Positions 7,801-13,839 are shown, counted from the first letter of the stretch. The stretch: 13,839 nucleotides of DNA from CAYURR01 sp964446745 (GCA_964446745.1 CAYURR010000075.1:1-13839), one strand, 5' to 3'. Numbers and translations: made by a program. Notes: generated by a model from the sequence alone, not told the origin.

Positions 7801-8181
7801 ACGCGTTTTACCATTAGAGCCGAAAAAGTCCGGGTGCGTATAATCGATCCCCGAATCCAATACCGCTACCAATATATATTTTCCCGTTAAATTAAATCGG
7901 GTACCGCCCTGCACGCTGGTTATGCAGGAGGTGCTAAGCGCGGTCTGGCTTGAGATCGGCTGGCTTGTTGCCTGGATTAAAGCTGTATTAGAGACGGAAT
8001 TCAATTGTTTGGGGAATTCCACATACTCAATCTGTGTATATCTGGTGAGTCTAACCGCGTTGCTCTCGGGTAGTGTTAGTATGGCGTAGTCCTCGCTCAG
8101 ATACTCTGTTTTAGCAGATAATGCCTGCTCCACTTCCTTTAAATCACCCGAATATTTAACAATAACCTCGATATCAGCCAT
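4879..8181 (-). CDS. Tandem double subtilase (S8), CspBA-like, both triads intact
   Basis: The 1100-residue protein carries two subtilisin-like protease domains. Residues 1 to about 90 look like a Csp-type prodomain. No secretion signal peptide is visible. Domain 1 has Asp109 (VLDSGIDYTHPDF), His186 (GHGTGVAGVAAG), oxyanion Asn283 (ATGNEG) and Ser499 (GTSIAAPFVSGSAALLMQWG). Domain 2 has Asp648 (FADTGIDYTQPEF), His705 (GHGTFLASVAGA), Asn819 (AAGNEG) and Ser1022 (GSSVSAATLAGGSALLLEWG). Each domain has a long insert between the Asn and Ser motifs, like the jelly-roll of Csp proteases. Length and order match clostridial CspBA, a spore protein family that processes the cortex hydrolase SleC during germination. 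In C. difficile the CspA half is described as a pseudoprotease, while here both halves keep all key residues. The usual GTSxAAP motif is altered to GSSVSAA in domain 2. AAGGAG (8191-8196) lies 9 bases before the ATG. No sleC or cspC is in the window. Subtilase identity is certain; the germination role is inferred. Confidence 0.9.
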   Translation of the reverse strand: MADIEVIVKYSGDLKEVEQALSAKTEYLSEDYAILTLPESNAVRLTRYTQIEYVEFPKQLNSVSNTALIQATSQPISSQTALSTSCITSVQGGTRFNLTGKYILVAVLDSGIDYTHPDFFGSNGKTRISYIWDQTGKPPENGTGGPPPGFLYGIEYNEDQINLAIETLKEGGNPYSIVNERDDLGHGTGVAGVAAGLNGVAPEARLLIVKLGERESEQNPKTTQIMRGIKYALDKALEMSMPLVINLSYGTNDGGHDGKSLFETYINEQCQKWRTSFVVATGNEGTAGHHYSGTVATNERVDVEFTTQKGIGTFYMTLWKSFIDSFGLEIISPSGVSTGRINQFESIRIYTLEDARIFVYYGEATHYNIDQEVFFRFMPRESNVPGAATGIAEGVWNLRITGENITIGRFDIWLPISELVSPKTAFLKPESRTTLTIPSTAENVISVGGYNSVIGNISSFSGQGFTRNGLFVKPNIVAPAENIIAPKPGGGYDSYTGTSIAAPFVSGSAALLMQWGIVYGNDPYLYGQRLKAFLQNGAIRTQGTTYPNAQSGFGKLCLKSTLDFLNLYANKSSVAGSFGLQPLDAQRTAIVPDEESQPPLSEYPIEYGRAIPMGLMDLRSLESTGILYLQETPALQLRGSGVILGFADTGIDYTQPEFIYEDGTSKILFLWDQATDTVYTNEDITRAIASEDPYAIVPSRDTSGHGTFLASVAGARKAKQLVGAAPDADMIVVKLKKASRELCDTFIISPIIEDVFDSRDLCAAVKFMYDQATALSKPISICIGIGTSFTAHDGLADFEKFLAGISQQNGVIISAAAGNEGNAKHHHKSRILKTGLSSRIDLRVGEREYGFTMILSHDRADHLSVMITAPSGERINRISEYDSDFTGNFLFQKGELTIDYDDTYITLRFKEPAEGIWSIILNGDEIRNGFYHAYLPVRSLMSPQTVNETVFLMPDPDYTITSPACTPYLNSAGCYSAYDDRLYVETSRGPNTLYDDLPLLVAPGVMVGGLYPSGYGTMTGSSVSAATLAGGSALLLEWGIVRGNKPKLNTQVAAEALAKGANRRQSLDYPDNRWGYGELNMVNALRYLSSATGTLSATEY

Positions 8182-8211
8182 AAGCTATCGCTCCTTGTGC
8201 AGGGTCTCTCT

Positions 8212-8239
8212 CATATAGGATATGCGGCAGAGGTTGCAA
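8212..8239 (-). promoter_or_regulatory. Possible promoter of the double subtilase
   Basis: On the minus strand TTGCAA (8234-8239) and TATATG (8212-8217) are 16 bases apart, a mediocre vegetative-type match. I looked for a forespore sigma-G-type pair, as expected for a csp gene, and found no convincing one. Confidence 0.3.
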
Positions 8240-8270
8240 AGGTAAATGAATGATGATATTGAGCGCGCGT

Positions 8271-8281
8271 TATGCTATAAT
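8271..8281 (+). promoter_or_regulatory. Extended -10 promoter of the esterase-PGM operon
   Basis: TATAAT at 8276-8281 is a perfect -10 box preceded by TGC (8273-8275), an extended -10 element. No good -35 lies at the normal distance, which fits an extended -10 promoter. It gives a leader of about 45 bases before the esterase ATG at 8333 and diverges from the subtilase gene. Confidence 0.6.
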
Positions 8282-8332
8282 GTCCGGAAAGATTCCATGC
8301 AATTGATTACACAGAAAACGGAGGGAATTATA

Positions 8333-9292
8333 ATGCCATTGATTGACATGCCTCTGTCGGAGCTTAAAACCTATACGGGTATCAATCCGAGACCGCATGA
8401 TTTTGACGACTACTGGGAACGCTCCTTAAATGAGATGCGCGCGACCAATCCTGATATAGCGCTGATGCCTGCGAAATTTTCCTCGCCGATAGCGGATTGT
8501 TTTGACCTGTACTTTACGGGTGTGGGTGGCGCAAGGATCCATGCCAAATACCTACGCCCTAAGCATATATCACATCCTGTGCCCTGCATCTTAGAGTTTC
8601 ACGGTTATACCGGAAACGCCGGGGATTGGGTGTATAAGCTCCCGTATGTGGGCTCCGGCTACGCGGTAGCGGCGTTGGACTGTCGTGGACAGGGTGGTCT
8701 GTCTCAGGATCGCGGCGGAGTGGTAGGCAATACGCACCACGGACATATCATCAGGGGACTCGACGGTGCCCCGGAGGATCTGTTATTCAGAGATATCTTT
8801 TTAGACTGCGCACAGCTTGCGAATATCATGATGGGCTTTGACGAGATAGACGAGAACCGCATCGGTGCTAAGGGCGGCTCACAGGGTGGCGCGTTGACTG
8901 TAGCGTGTGCGGCTCTCGAACCGCGTGTGCGTATGGCGGCACCTGTTTTCCCGTTTCTGTCAGATTACAAGCGCGTTTGGGAAATGGATCTCGCGAAGGA
9001 TGCGTTTCAGGAGCTGCGAACATATTTTAGGCTGTTCGATCCGCGCCATGAACGCGAGAACGAGATATTTACGCGACTTGGATATATCGACATACAGCAT
9101 TTGGCATGTAGGATAAAAGCAAAGGTGCTATGGGGCATCGGGCTCATGGATACGATCTGCCCGCCGTCTACGCAGTTTGCGGCATATAACAAGATGGTGT
9201 GCGACAAGAATATGGTTATCTATCCGGACTTCGGACATGAAGGACTACCGGACTTTGATGACAAGACATACGAATTTTTCAGACAACTGTAA
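8333..9292 (+). CDS. Acetyl xylan esterase / cephalosporin-C deacetylase (CE7)
   Basis: This 319-residue alpha/beta hydrolase matches the usual CE7 length. It starts with the typical MPLIDMPLSELKTYTG and PRPHDFDDYW. The family motifs are present: RGQGG at 118-122, the nucleophile elbow GGSQGG with Ser183, Asp273 in GLMDTICPP, and His302 in FGHEGLPDF. CE7 enzymes usually form hexamers that remove acetyl groups from short xylo-oligosaccharides and small esters, including cephalosporin C. No signal peptide is seen, so it should act in the cytoplasm on imported sugars. I choose the ATG at 8333 because GGAGGG (8320-8325) lies 7 bases upstream and the N-terminus fits the family; an in-frame ATG at 8246 would add 29 unrelated residues and lies before the -10 box. 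The next gene follows after 41 bases on the same strand. Confidence 0.93.
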   Translation: MPLIDMPLSELKTYTGINPRPHDFDDYWERSLNEMRATNPDIALMPAKFSSPIADCFDLYFTGVGGARIHAKYLRPKHISHPVPCILEFHGYTGNAGDWVYKLPYVGSGYAVAALDCRGQGGLSQDRGGVVGNTHHGHIIRGLDGAPEDLLFRDIFLDCAQLANIMMGFDEIDENRIGAKGGSQGGALTVACAALEPRVRMAAPVFPFLSDYKRVWEMDLAKDAFQELRTYFRLFDPRHERENEIFTRLGYIDIQHLACRIKAKVLWGIGLMDTICPPSTQFAAYNKMVCDKNMVIYPDFGHEGLPDFDDKTYEFFRQL

Positions 9293-9333
9293 GCAAGGAT
9301 TTACAATACATGGCAAATAAAAGGAGGTAAATT

Positions 9334-11010
9334 ATGGACTTTATGCAGGAGTATAGCAGATGGCTCAACGATGAAATGTTCGACGACGCGACGAAGCAGG
9401 AGCTACGGGGCCTCGAAAATGACGAGAATGAGATACGCGAGCGGTTTTACAAGAATTTGGAATTCGGTACAGGCGGCTTGAGAGGGATACTCGGAGCGGG
9501 CACAAACCGTATGAATATCTACACGGTGCGTAAGGCAACGCAGGGCTTGGCCAATTACATCATCAAACAGGGCACGACCTCGATGGGCGTCGTGATCGCA
9601 CATGACTGTAGGCATATGTCTCCGGAGTTTTGCCTCGAGGCTGCGCTCGTGCTCTGCGCGAACGGCATCAAGGCTTCGATCTTCGAGGGGATGCGTCCGA
9701 CACCGGAGCTGTCGTTCGCGGTCAGACACCTCGGCGCGACGGCGGGTATCGTAATCACTGCGAGCCATAACCCGCCGGAGTATAACGGTTACAAGGTATA
9801 TTGGGCAGACGGCGGTCAAACACCGTTCCCTCGCGACGGTGAGATCATCAATGAGGTCGACGCGGTTGATTTCTCCGCGATTAAGACCATGAAGAGATCT
9901 GAAGCCGAGCAGGCAGGGATGTTGACTGTATTGGGTGCTGAGGTAGACGACGCGTTTATCACAAATGTTAAGGGTCAGAGCATACATCCGGAGATAATCA
10001 AGGATTCGGATTTGAGTATTGTATATACCCCGCTGCATGGCACGGGCCTAATGCCGGTACGCAGGGCGTTGACCGAAATGGGCTTCAAGCATTTATATAC
10101 GGTACATGAGCAGGAGGTTCCAGATCCTAATTTTTCGACCGTGGATTATCCGAACCCTGAGGACCCGAAGGCGTTTACCATGGCTATCGAGCTCGCAAAG
10201 CAAAAGAACGCGGACATCGTGGTCGGGACAGATCCGGACGCAGACCGCGTAGGTGTGGTCGTAAGAGAAGCGGACGGATCGTATACAGCGCTCTCGGGCA
10301 ATATGACCGGTGTTATCTTGACCGAATACATCATTTCTCAGCGCAAGGCCACGGGTACATTGCCGGAGAATCCGGCTGTGATCTCGACGATTGTTTCTAC
10401 GGATATGACAAAGGCTATCGCCGATGCATATGGCGTTGGATATGTGAATACGCTGACGGGCTTTAAATGGTTTGGCGCGAAGATGAAGGAATGGGAGGAC
10501 TCGGGCGCACATAATTATGTGTTCGGTTTTGAGGAGAGCTACGGCTGCTCGTCAGGCACATACTGCCGTGACAAGGATTCGGTCGTAACCACCATGCTGA
10601 TATGTGAAGCCGCGGCATTTTACCGCAAGCAAAACAAGAGCCTCGCGGATGTGATCAACGAGATGTATGAGAAATACGGATATTACATGGAAGAGAATGT
10701 ATCCGTTACGCTCAAGGGCATAGAAGGCGTGGAAAGCATCAAGCGTATTATGGCTAATATGCGCAAGAACCCGCTGACTGTTGTGTATGGCAAGAAGGTT
10801 GATAAGGTCACGGACTATCTTGAAAAGACAGATCTGCCGATCTCGGATGTATTGTATTACAACATGGAGGACGGGTCATGGTTTGCGATACGCCCGTCGG
10901 GCACTGAACCCAAGATTAAGGTCTATATGGGCGTAAAATCAACGAGTAAGGACGCAGCAAGGGATCAACTTGCGGGTATGGGTGGCGAGATCAAGGCTCT
11001 TCTGCAGTAA
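9334..11010 (+). CDS. pgcA: Phosphoglucomutase / phosphomannomutase
   Basis: This 558-residue alpha-D-phosphohexomutase has all four family signatures. The phosphoserine loop is ITASHNPPEYNGYK with Ser144. The metal-binding loop is GTDPDADRVG (Asp300, Asp302, Asp304). The sugar-binding loop is GFEESYG (398-404). The phosphate-binding loop is RPSGTEPKIK (520-529). It interconverts sugar 1- and 6-phosphates, most likely glucose, for glycogen, UDP-glucose and cell-surface polymer synthesis. Phosphomannomutase or phosphopentomutase activity cannot be excluded. The start has an excellent site, AAGGAGGT (9321-9328), 5 bases before the ATG. It follows the CE7 esterase after 41 bases and probably shares its promoter. 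The symbol is given by similarity to the long Gram-positive PgcA type. Confidence 0.92.
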   Translation: MDFMQEYSRWLNDEMFDDATKQELRGLENDENEIRERFYKNLEFGTGGLRGILGAGTNRMNIYTVRKATQGLANYIIKQGTTSMGVVIAHDCRHMSPEFCLEAALVLCANGIKASIFEGMRPTPELSFAVRHLGATAGIVITASHNPPEYNGYKVYWADGGQTPFPRDGEIINEVDAVDFSAIKTMKRSEAEQAGMLTVLGAEVDDAFITNVKGQSIHPEIIKDSDLSIVYTPLHGTGLMPVRRALTEMGFKHLYTVHEQEVPDPNFSTVDYPNPEDPKAFTMAIELAKQKNADIVVGTDPDADRVGVVVREADGSYTALSGNMTGVILTEYIISQRKATGTLPENPAVISTIVSTDMTKAIADAYGVGYVNTLTGFKWFGAKMKEWEDSGAHNYVFGFEESYGCSSGTYCRDKDSVVTTMLICEAAAFYRKQNKSLADVINEMYEKYGYYMEENVSVTLKGIEGVESIKRIMANMRKNPLTVVYGKKVDKVTDYLEKTDLPISDVLYYNMEDGSWFAIRPSGTEPKIKVYMGVKSTSKDAARDQLAGMGGEIKALLQ

Positions 11011-11023
11011 GGGGGCATAGTTA

Positions 11024-11173
11024 ATGGCTTTTGTTGCTCTGGGGTTTCAATACCTGAACTTGATATTACTACTACTGTCACTAAGCGGAGCGGTACTGTT
11101 TTTCATGGTGCTGTTTAAGCTCAATAAAGCACTCGATATATGGCTGAGAAAAAATAGGAACGACAAGGAATGA
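11024..11173 (+). CDS. Small single-pass membrane peptide (49 aa)
   Basis: This short ORF starts 13 bases after the phosphohexomutase stop, with GGGGG (11011-11015) as ribosome binding site. It ends 1 base before a terminator, so it looks like the last gene of the operon. Residues 11-31 (LNLILLLLSLSGAVLFFMVLF) form one strong membrane segment. A charged tail follows, KLNKALDIWLRKNRNDKE, probably cytoplasmic. I recognise no family. The closed fit between the upstream stop and the terminator, and the clear membrane-plus-basic-tail layout, favour a real gene. Confidence 0.6.
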   Translation: MAFVALGFQYLNLILLLLSLSGAVLFFMVLFKLNKALDIWLRKNRNDKE

Positions 11174-11206
11174 AAAGGGGCTGTAGCGATGCTACAGCCC
11201 TTTTGT
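11174..11206 (+). terminator. Bidirectional Rho-independent terminator between convergent genes
   Basis: A stem of GGGCTGTAGC (11178-11187) pairs with GCTACAGCCC (11191-11200) around a GAT loop, extended by a G-T and A-T pairs. T's follow on the plus strand (11201-11204) and A's precede it, giving T's on the minus strand. It can end both the esterase-PGM operon and the trpS-queT operon (stop at 11217). Confidence 0.85.
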
Positions 11207-11216
11207 GTTAATGATC

Positions 11217-11630
11217 CTATTTATTATTCGTTGAGATATGCATTTTCTGAACGTTTGATTTGAGGACCTTGTCGCGATCCGACTGAGATTGCTTTTTATT
11301 AAAGGCCGCATTCAAATCCCGGCTGACCTCAAGATAGCAGGTATCGCAGTAACGGCCACGGGTTATAGGTTTGCCGCAGAGATCACACTTGACATCAGCT
11401 TGCATGCCCTTTGATATCTCCAAGCGGCCATCGCGGATATAGGTCATAATCTTTTTATGGCTTACACCTGTGGCCTCGGCTACTTCCTTTAGGGTGCAGT
11501 TGTCATGCTCTCTAATATATTCCTTTACGCTCTGGAATAGGGCCTCCTCTGCCTTTATGCAATTGGGGCAGATAGAATCCGATATCCTATTGAACAGCTT
11601 ACCGCAACGTGGGCAGTTTACAACTTCCAT
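11217..11630 (-). CDS. YvyF-like zinc-ribbon / HTH protein
   Basis: The 137-residue protein has an N-terminal zinc-ribbon motif (CPRC at 6-9, CPNC at 21-24). A helical DNA-binding-like middle follows, CTLKEVAEATGVSHKKIMTYIRDGRL at 45-70, similar to a MerR/DNA-binding helix-turn-helix. A second cysteine pair set (CDLC at 82-85, CDTC at 95-98) and a polar tail complete it. This layout matches the Firmicute flagellar operon protein family that includes YvyF. That family usually sits beside flgM and flagellar genes, and none are seen here. GAGAGGAAG lies just upstream of the ATG. It is the last gene of the trpS-queT-yvyF-like run, 37 bases after queT. The family match is from memory of the pattern; a general zinc-ribbon regulator is the alternative. 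Confidence 0.7.
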   Translation of the reverse strand: MEVVNCPRCGKLFNRISDSICPNCIKAEEALFQSVKEYIREHDNCTLKEVAEATGVSHKKIMTYIRDGRLEISKGMQADVKCDLCGKPITRGRYCDTCYLEVSRDLNAAFNKKQSQSDRDKVLKSNVQKMHISTNNK

Positions 11631-11667
11631 ATTACACTTCCTCTCTGAGCTGAGATGGCTGTATGGT

Positions 11668-12165
11668 TCAGCTGCTTGGTTTCATCAATCGCATTAGCGG
11701 TTGATTCTTTTGCAATAGCACAAACAACGGACATCCGATACAGGTTATGACGACGAATTCGCCAATAAATATTGTAAAGATATTATAAATCAGCGGAGTG
11801 GAAAAAACAAATGTGAGTTCAAATGCAACCAAAATATTTGCAAACATCGGGCACAGCGATGCGATTATAAGATTACCGGTCCTCTTATGCATATAGATCA
11901 TTGCGTATAGACCGATAGTGGTTGCTATGGTTCCGACGAATACATCGATCGGCCCGAGCGGGGAAAAACAATTTGAAATCAAGCAGCCCACTATAACCCC
12001 AAGGCCAAATATCGGATCGATCAAGGCCAATAAATTTAAGGCCTCAGATATCCTAAATTGAACGGGTCCATAGCTGATCATCGGCAAGCCCATCGTGAGA
12101 GCAACATATAACGCCGCTATGCAGCCCGTAATAGCCAGTCTGCGTGCGTTGATCCGATAGTTCAT
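11668..12165 (-). CDS. queT: QueT-like transporter (queuosine precursor, ECF S component)
   Basis: The 165-residue membrane protein has about five to six hydrophobic segments (roughly 10-30, 43-64, 74-93, 98-120, 126-151). The signature YGPVQFRISEALNLLALIDPIFGLGVIVGCLISN is typical of the QueT family. QueT proteins are thought to be substrate-binding S components of energy-coupling factor transporters, taking up queuosine precursors for tRNA modification. The start codon overlaps the trpS stop as ATGA (12162-12165), so translation is probably coupled to trpS. There is no room for a separate preQ1 riboswitch before it. The linkage with trpS is a tRNA-related theme but does not prove a functional tie. 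Confidence 0.85.
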   Translation of the reverse strand: MNYRINARRLAITGCIAALYVALTMGLPMISYGPVQFRISEALNLLALIDPIFGLGVIVGCLISNCFSPLGPIDVFVGTIATTIGLYAMIYMHKRTGNLIIASLCPMFANILVAFELTFVFSTPLIYNIFTIFIGEFVVITCIGCPLFVLLQKNQPLMRLMKPSS

Positions 12166-13151
12166 ATATATAAACCTACTTTCTTCTTGACGTCCTTGAG
12201 CGTTGCCTCGGCCATCTCATACCCCTGCTCACGGTTATTTGCTATAAGCTTATCATTGTAGTCGGTCTCGCGCTTGAGCTCCTCAAAGCGCTTTTGTACA
12301 GGTGAGAGTGCATCGATAACCGTCTCCCCTACTATGCGCTTCAGGTCGCCGTAGCGTAGCCCTTCGAAGTCCTTTTCGGTCTCGCTCTCGGATTTCTTTG
12401 TGAGTGCGGAGTAAATCGTCAGTAGATTCGACACACCGGGCTTATCGGGTGAGAAGCATATTTCACTGCCCGAGTCGGTCTTGGCCTTTTTGAATTTTTT
12501 CATGATCTCATCCGGACTGTCTAATAAATAGATAACATTGTTAATGTTTACGGTCTCGGACTTTGACATTTTGCGCTCGGGCTCCTGTAGGCTCATGACC
12601 CTCGCGCCAACCTTGCCGTAATAGGCCTCGGGGATCACAAATGTATCACCGAAGAGGTTGTTGAAGCGCATAGCGACATCACGGCAGAGCTCGAGGTGCT
12701 GCTTTTGATCGTCGCCGATCGGTACGAGTGCAGTCTTGAACAACAGTATGTCCGCAGCCATCAGTACGGGGTAGGTAAATAAACCCGCGTTGATATTGTC
12801 CTCGTGACGCGCGGACTTCTCTTTGAACTGCGTCATACGTCCGAGTTCACCCATATATGTGAAGCAGTTGAGTATCCAGGCGAGTTCTGCATGCTGTGGC
12901 AACTGAGATTGGAAATATATGATGCTCTTGTCCGGGTCAACACCGAGCGCGATATAGAGGATCAAAAGCTCACGAGCCTTTCGGCGCAGTTCCTCGGGGT
13001 CCTGCCTGACGGTTAATGAATGCATATCCACTACGCAATAAATGCAACGATAATCATCCTGAAGCTGTACCCAGTTCTGTATAGCACCAATAAAATTACC
13101 AAGGGACGGTACACCTGTAGGCTGCATGCCGCTGAATATAATTGGTTTCAT
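12162..13151 (-). CDS. trpS: Tryptophanyl-tRNA synthetase
   Basis: This 329-residue class I synthetase charges tRNA-Trp and has the normal bacterial TrpRS length. The HIGH-equivalent motif is PTGVPSLGNFIGA (11-23). The tryptophan/ATP-site motif GDDQKQHLELCRD spans 146-158. KMSKS is perfect at 194-198. The C-terminus (about 290-329) is the usual helical anticodon-recognition region. AAAGGAAG lies a few bases before the ATG. Unlike valS, no T-box is seen in the short 5' leader; a plain vegetative promoter lies at 13194-13222. It heads an operon with the QueT-like gene (4-base overlap) and the YvyF-like gene. Confidence 0.96.
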   Translation of the reverse strand: MKPIIFSGMQPTGVPSLGNFIGAIQNWVQLQDDYRCIYCVVDMHSLTVRQDPEELRRKARELLILYIALGVDPDKSIIYFQSQLPQHAELAWILNCFTYMGELGRMTQFKEKSARHEDNINAGLFTYPVLMAADILLFKTALVPIGDDQKQHLELCRDVAMRFNNLFGDTFVIPEAYYGKVGARVMSLQEPERKMSKSETVNINNVIYLLDSPDEIMKKFKKAKTDSGSEICFSPDKPGVSNLLTIYSALTKKSESETEKDFEGLRYGDLKRIVGETVIDALSPVQKRFEELKRETDYNDKLIANNREQGYEMAEATLKDVKKKVGLYI

Positions 13152-13193
13152 AATATTACTTCCTTTCGTTTCCCAAAATTCGGGATTGTTTGA

Positions 13194-13222
13194 ATCATAC
13201 CATATATTATGGATGTAGACAA
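13194..13222 (-). promoter_or_regulatory. Vegetative promoter of trpS operon
   Basis: On the minus strand, TTGTCT (13217-13222) and TATGAT (13194-13199) are separated by exactly 17 bases. The start would fall about 35-40 bases before the trpS ATG, too short a leader for a T-box. Confidence 0.6.
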
Positions 13223-13270
13223 TATTTGAAGTGAATACAAACGCAAGAGGCAGGCATTGAAATAAAACTA

Positions 13271-13304
13271 TACAAAATAAAAACCGCTAAATAATTAGCG
13301 GTTT
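13271..13304 (-). terminator. Terminator of the tRNA-Thr gene
   Basis: A 10-bp perfect stem (13281-13290 with 13295-13304) with a 4-base loop starts 5 bases after the tRNA 3' end. On the minus strand it is followed by a T-rich run (13271-13280). Confidence 0.85.
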
Positions 13305-13308
13305 TATC

Positions 13309-13381
13309 AGCTACTGAGGGGACTCGAACCCCTGACCTATTGATTACGAATCAATTGCTCTACCGGCTGAGCTACAGTAGC
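13309..13381 (-). tRNA. tRNA-Thr, anticodon CGU
   Basis: The 73 bases fold as a standard tRNA on the minus strand. The acceptor stem is GCTACTG with CAGTAGC, and the discriminator is T. The D arm contains GCTCAGCCGGTAGAGC. The anticodon stem is ATTGA/TCAAT with loop TTCGTAA, giving anticodon CGT at 13346-13348, which reads ACG (Thr). The T arm is AGGGG TTCGAGT CCCCT. CCA is not encoded. The gene stands alone, with its own promoter and terminator. Confidence 0.95.
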
Positions 13382-13394
13382 GTTCACGGCAAGG

Positions 13395-13423
13395 ATATTA
13401 CCAAACCTGAGGTGATTTGTCAA
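13395..13423 (-). promoter_or_regulatory. Strong vegetative promoter of the tRNA-Thr gene
   Basis: On the minus strand a perfect TTGACA (13418-13423) and TAATAT (13395-13400) are separated by 17 bases, and the tRNA 5' end lies 13 bases after the -10 box. Confidence 0.8.
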
Positions 13424-13452
13424 GTTATATGGAATAGATATTACATCGGTTC

Positions 13453-13481
13453 TTGCTAAACGCGCAAAACTGTTATAGAAT
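13453..13481 (+). promoter_or_regulatory. Promoter of the ferredoxin gene
   Basis: TTGCTA (13453-13458) and TAGAAT (13476-13481) are 17 bases apart. The start would fall just before the ferredoxin ribosome binding site. It diverges from the tRNA-Thr promoter. Confidence 0.55.
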
Positions 13482-13513
13482 ATCAGGGAGAAAAAATGAG
13501 GAGGTGATTTTAC

Positions 13514-13684
13514 ATGGCCTATATTATAAACGACAGTTGTATTAGTTGCGGCGCATGTGAAAGCGAATGTCCTGTTTCCTGCATTTCTGAGGGAGACGGT
13601 AAGTATGTCATCAATAAGGAAGAATGCATCTCATGCGGTGCGTGCGCGGGCGTATGCCCCGTAGACGCTCCTGTAGAGGAATAA
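13514..13684 (+). CDS. 2[4Fe-4S] ferredoxin, clostridial type (56 aa)
   Basis: This short electron carrier has two CxxCxxCxxxCP motifs, the ligands of two [4Fe-4S] clusters: Cys9, 12, 15, 19 and Cys38, 41, 44, 48. The size (56 residues) and layout match clostridial low-potential ferredoxins that serve pyruvate:ferredoxin oxidoreductase, hydrogenase and related anaerobic enzymes in the cytoplasm. The ATG at 13514 is preceded by AGGAGGTGA (13499-13507), a 9-base perfect match to the 16S rRNA 3' end, 6 bases upstream, which predicts very high expression. It has its own promoter and terminator and is monocistronic. The C-terminus is short and acidic. Confidence 0.95.
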   Translation: MAYIINDSCISCGACESECPVSCISEGDGKYVINKEECISCGACAGVCPVDAPVEE

Positions 13685-13708
13685 TTTCTAGGGGCGGCAA
13701 CGGCTGTC

Positions 13709-13743
13709 AAGCTGTCGGCAATTTATTGCCGACAGCTTTTTTC
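13709..13743 (+). terminator. Terminator of the ferredoxin gene
   Basis: A 13-bp perfect stem (13709-13721 with 13726-13738), a 4-base loop and a T run (to 13742) lie 25 bases after the ferredoxin stop. It is one of the strongest terminators in the window. Confidence 0.92.
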
Positions 13744-13814
13744 ATGCTTACGAAAGCTATGTAGAACGATGCTAACATATAAAGTGAGCCAATAAATAAT
13801 TTTGTGTATCTGTA

Positions 13815-13839
13815 ATAAAAAACCTCCGACTTGGCAATA
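13815..13839 (-). other. Possible 3' half of a terminator from a gene beyond the window
   Basis: On the minus strand the window edge reads GCCAAGTCGGAGG followed by six T's. This looks like the downstream arm and T tract of a Rho-independent terminator whose upstream arm lies past the edge. It would end a minus-strand gene to the right. The stretch 13744-13814 shows no gene. Confidence 0.35.

Noticed and set aside
8246..8332. A longer CE7 esterase reading frame starting at ATG 8246
   Set aside because: The extra 29 residues do not belong to the family, there is no ribosome binding site, and the start lies before the TATAAT box. The ATG at 8333 has GGAGGG and the family N-terminus.
9403..10038. 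A 211-codon minus-strand frame opposite the phosphohexomutase
   Set aside because: It is antisense to the conserved TASHNP region, has no recognisable motif and is a codon-bias shadow.
12162..12200. A preQ1 riboswitch before the QueT-like gene
   Set aside because: The gene overlaps trpS by 4 bases and there is no untranslated leader.
13152..13308. A T-box or other riboswitch before trpS
   Set aside because: The promoter leaves a leader of under 50 bases, and no T-box sequence or terminator lies between it and the gene.
13309..13381. The tRNA-Thr gene as an integration site
   Set aside because: No integrase gene and no repeated copy of the tRNA 3' end are present in the window.
13519..13710. 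Minus-strand 63-codon frame over the ferredoxin
   Set aside because: It is fully antisense to the two CxxCxxCxxxCP motifs and overlaps the ferredoxin gene.
1..13839. CRISPR arrays, insertion sequences, phage genes or toxin-antitoxin pairs
   Set aside because: I saw no spaced direct repeats, transposase motifs, integrase or paired small genes on either strand.

Overview
The window looks like chromosomal DNA from an anaerobic, spore-forming, low-to-moderate GC Gram-positive bacterium of the Clostridia type. The evidence is a T-box riboswitch in front of a valyl-tRNA synthetase gene, strong AGGAGG ribosome binding sites, an S-layer homology (SLH) protein, a tandem subtilase resembling the Csp germination proteases, a clostridial-type 2[4Fe-4S] ferredoxin and many Rho-independent terminators. 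I cannot name the genus.

Layout. (1) Bases 1-2044, plus strand and visibly more AT-rich than the rest: the 3' part of an SLH protein gene, a 61-codon ORF whose product faintly resembles the RecA C-terminal region, and a GNAT acetyltransferase gene. The GNAT gene is preceded by a 19-codon leader ORF and a transcription attenuator. (2) 2051-2090: a 10-bp-period tandem repeat between converging genes. (3) 2109-8181, minus strand: an 1100-residue double subtilase gene, then a valS-like gene with its own promoter and complete T-box leader (specifier GUA, valine). (4) 8271-11173, plus strand: a CE7 acetyl esterase, a phosphoglucomutase/phosphomannomutase and a 49-residue membrane peptide, probably one operon ending at a bidirectional terminator. 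(5) 11217-13222, minus strand: trpS, a QueT-like transporter gene overlapping it by 4 bases, and a YvyF-like zinc-ribbon/HTH protein, read from one promoter. (6) 13271-13423, minus strand: a single tRNA-Thr(CGU) gene with its own promoter and terminator. (7) 13453-13743, plus strand: a monocistronic ferredoxin gene. The last 100 bases hold no gene I can see.

How it works together. Most of the window is housekeeping (two aminoacyl-tRNA synthetases, a tRNA, sugar phosphate metabolism, ferredoxin). Two genes are controlled by premature termination sensed through translation. valS is read through when uncharged tRNA-Val binds its T-box. The GNAT gene is probably read through when ribosomes stall or fail early on its leader ORF, the logic of antibiotic-inducible resistance genes. 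The double subtilase is the other notable gene: it matches the CspBA fusion architecture, but both subtilase domains keep a full catalytic triad.

Most interesting for follow-up: the GNAT attenuator, the double-triad CspBA-like protein, and the RecA-tail-like small ORF. I did not find a wholly new system.
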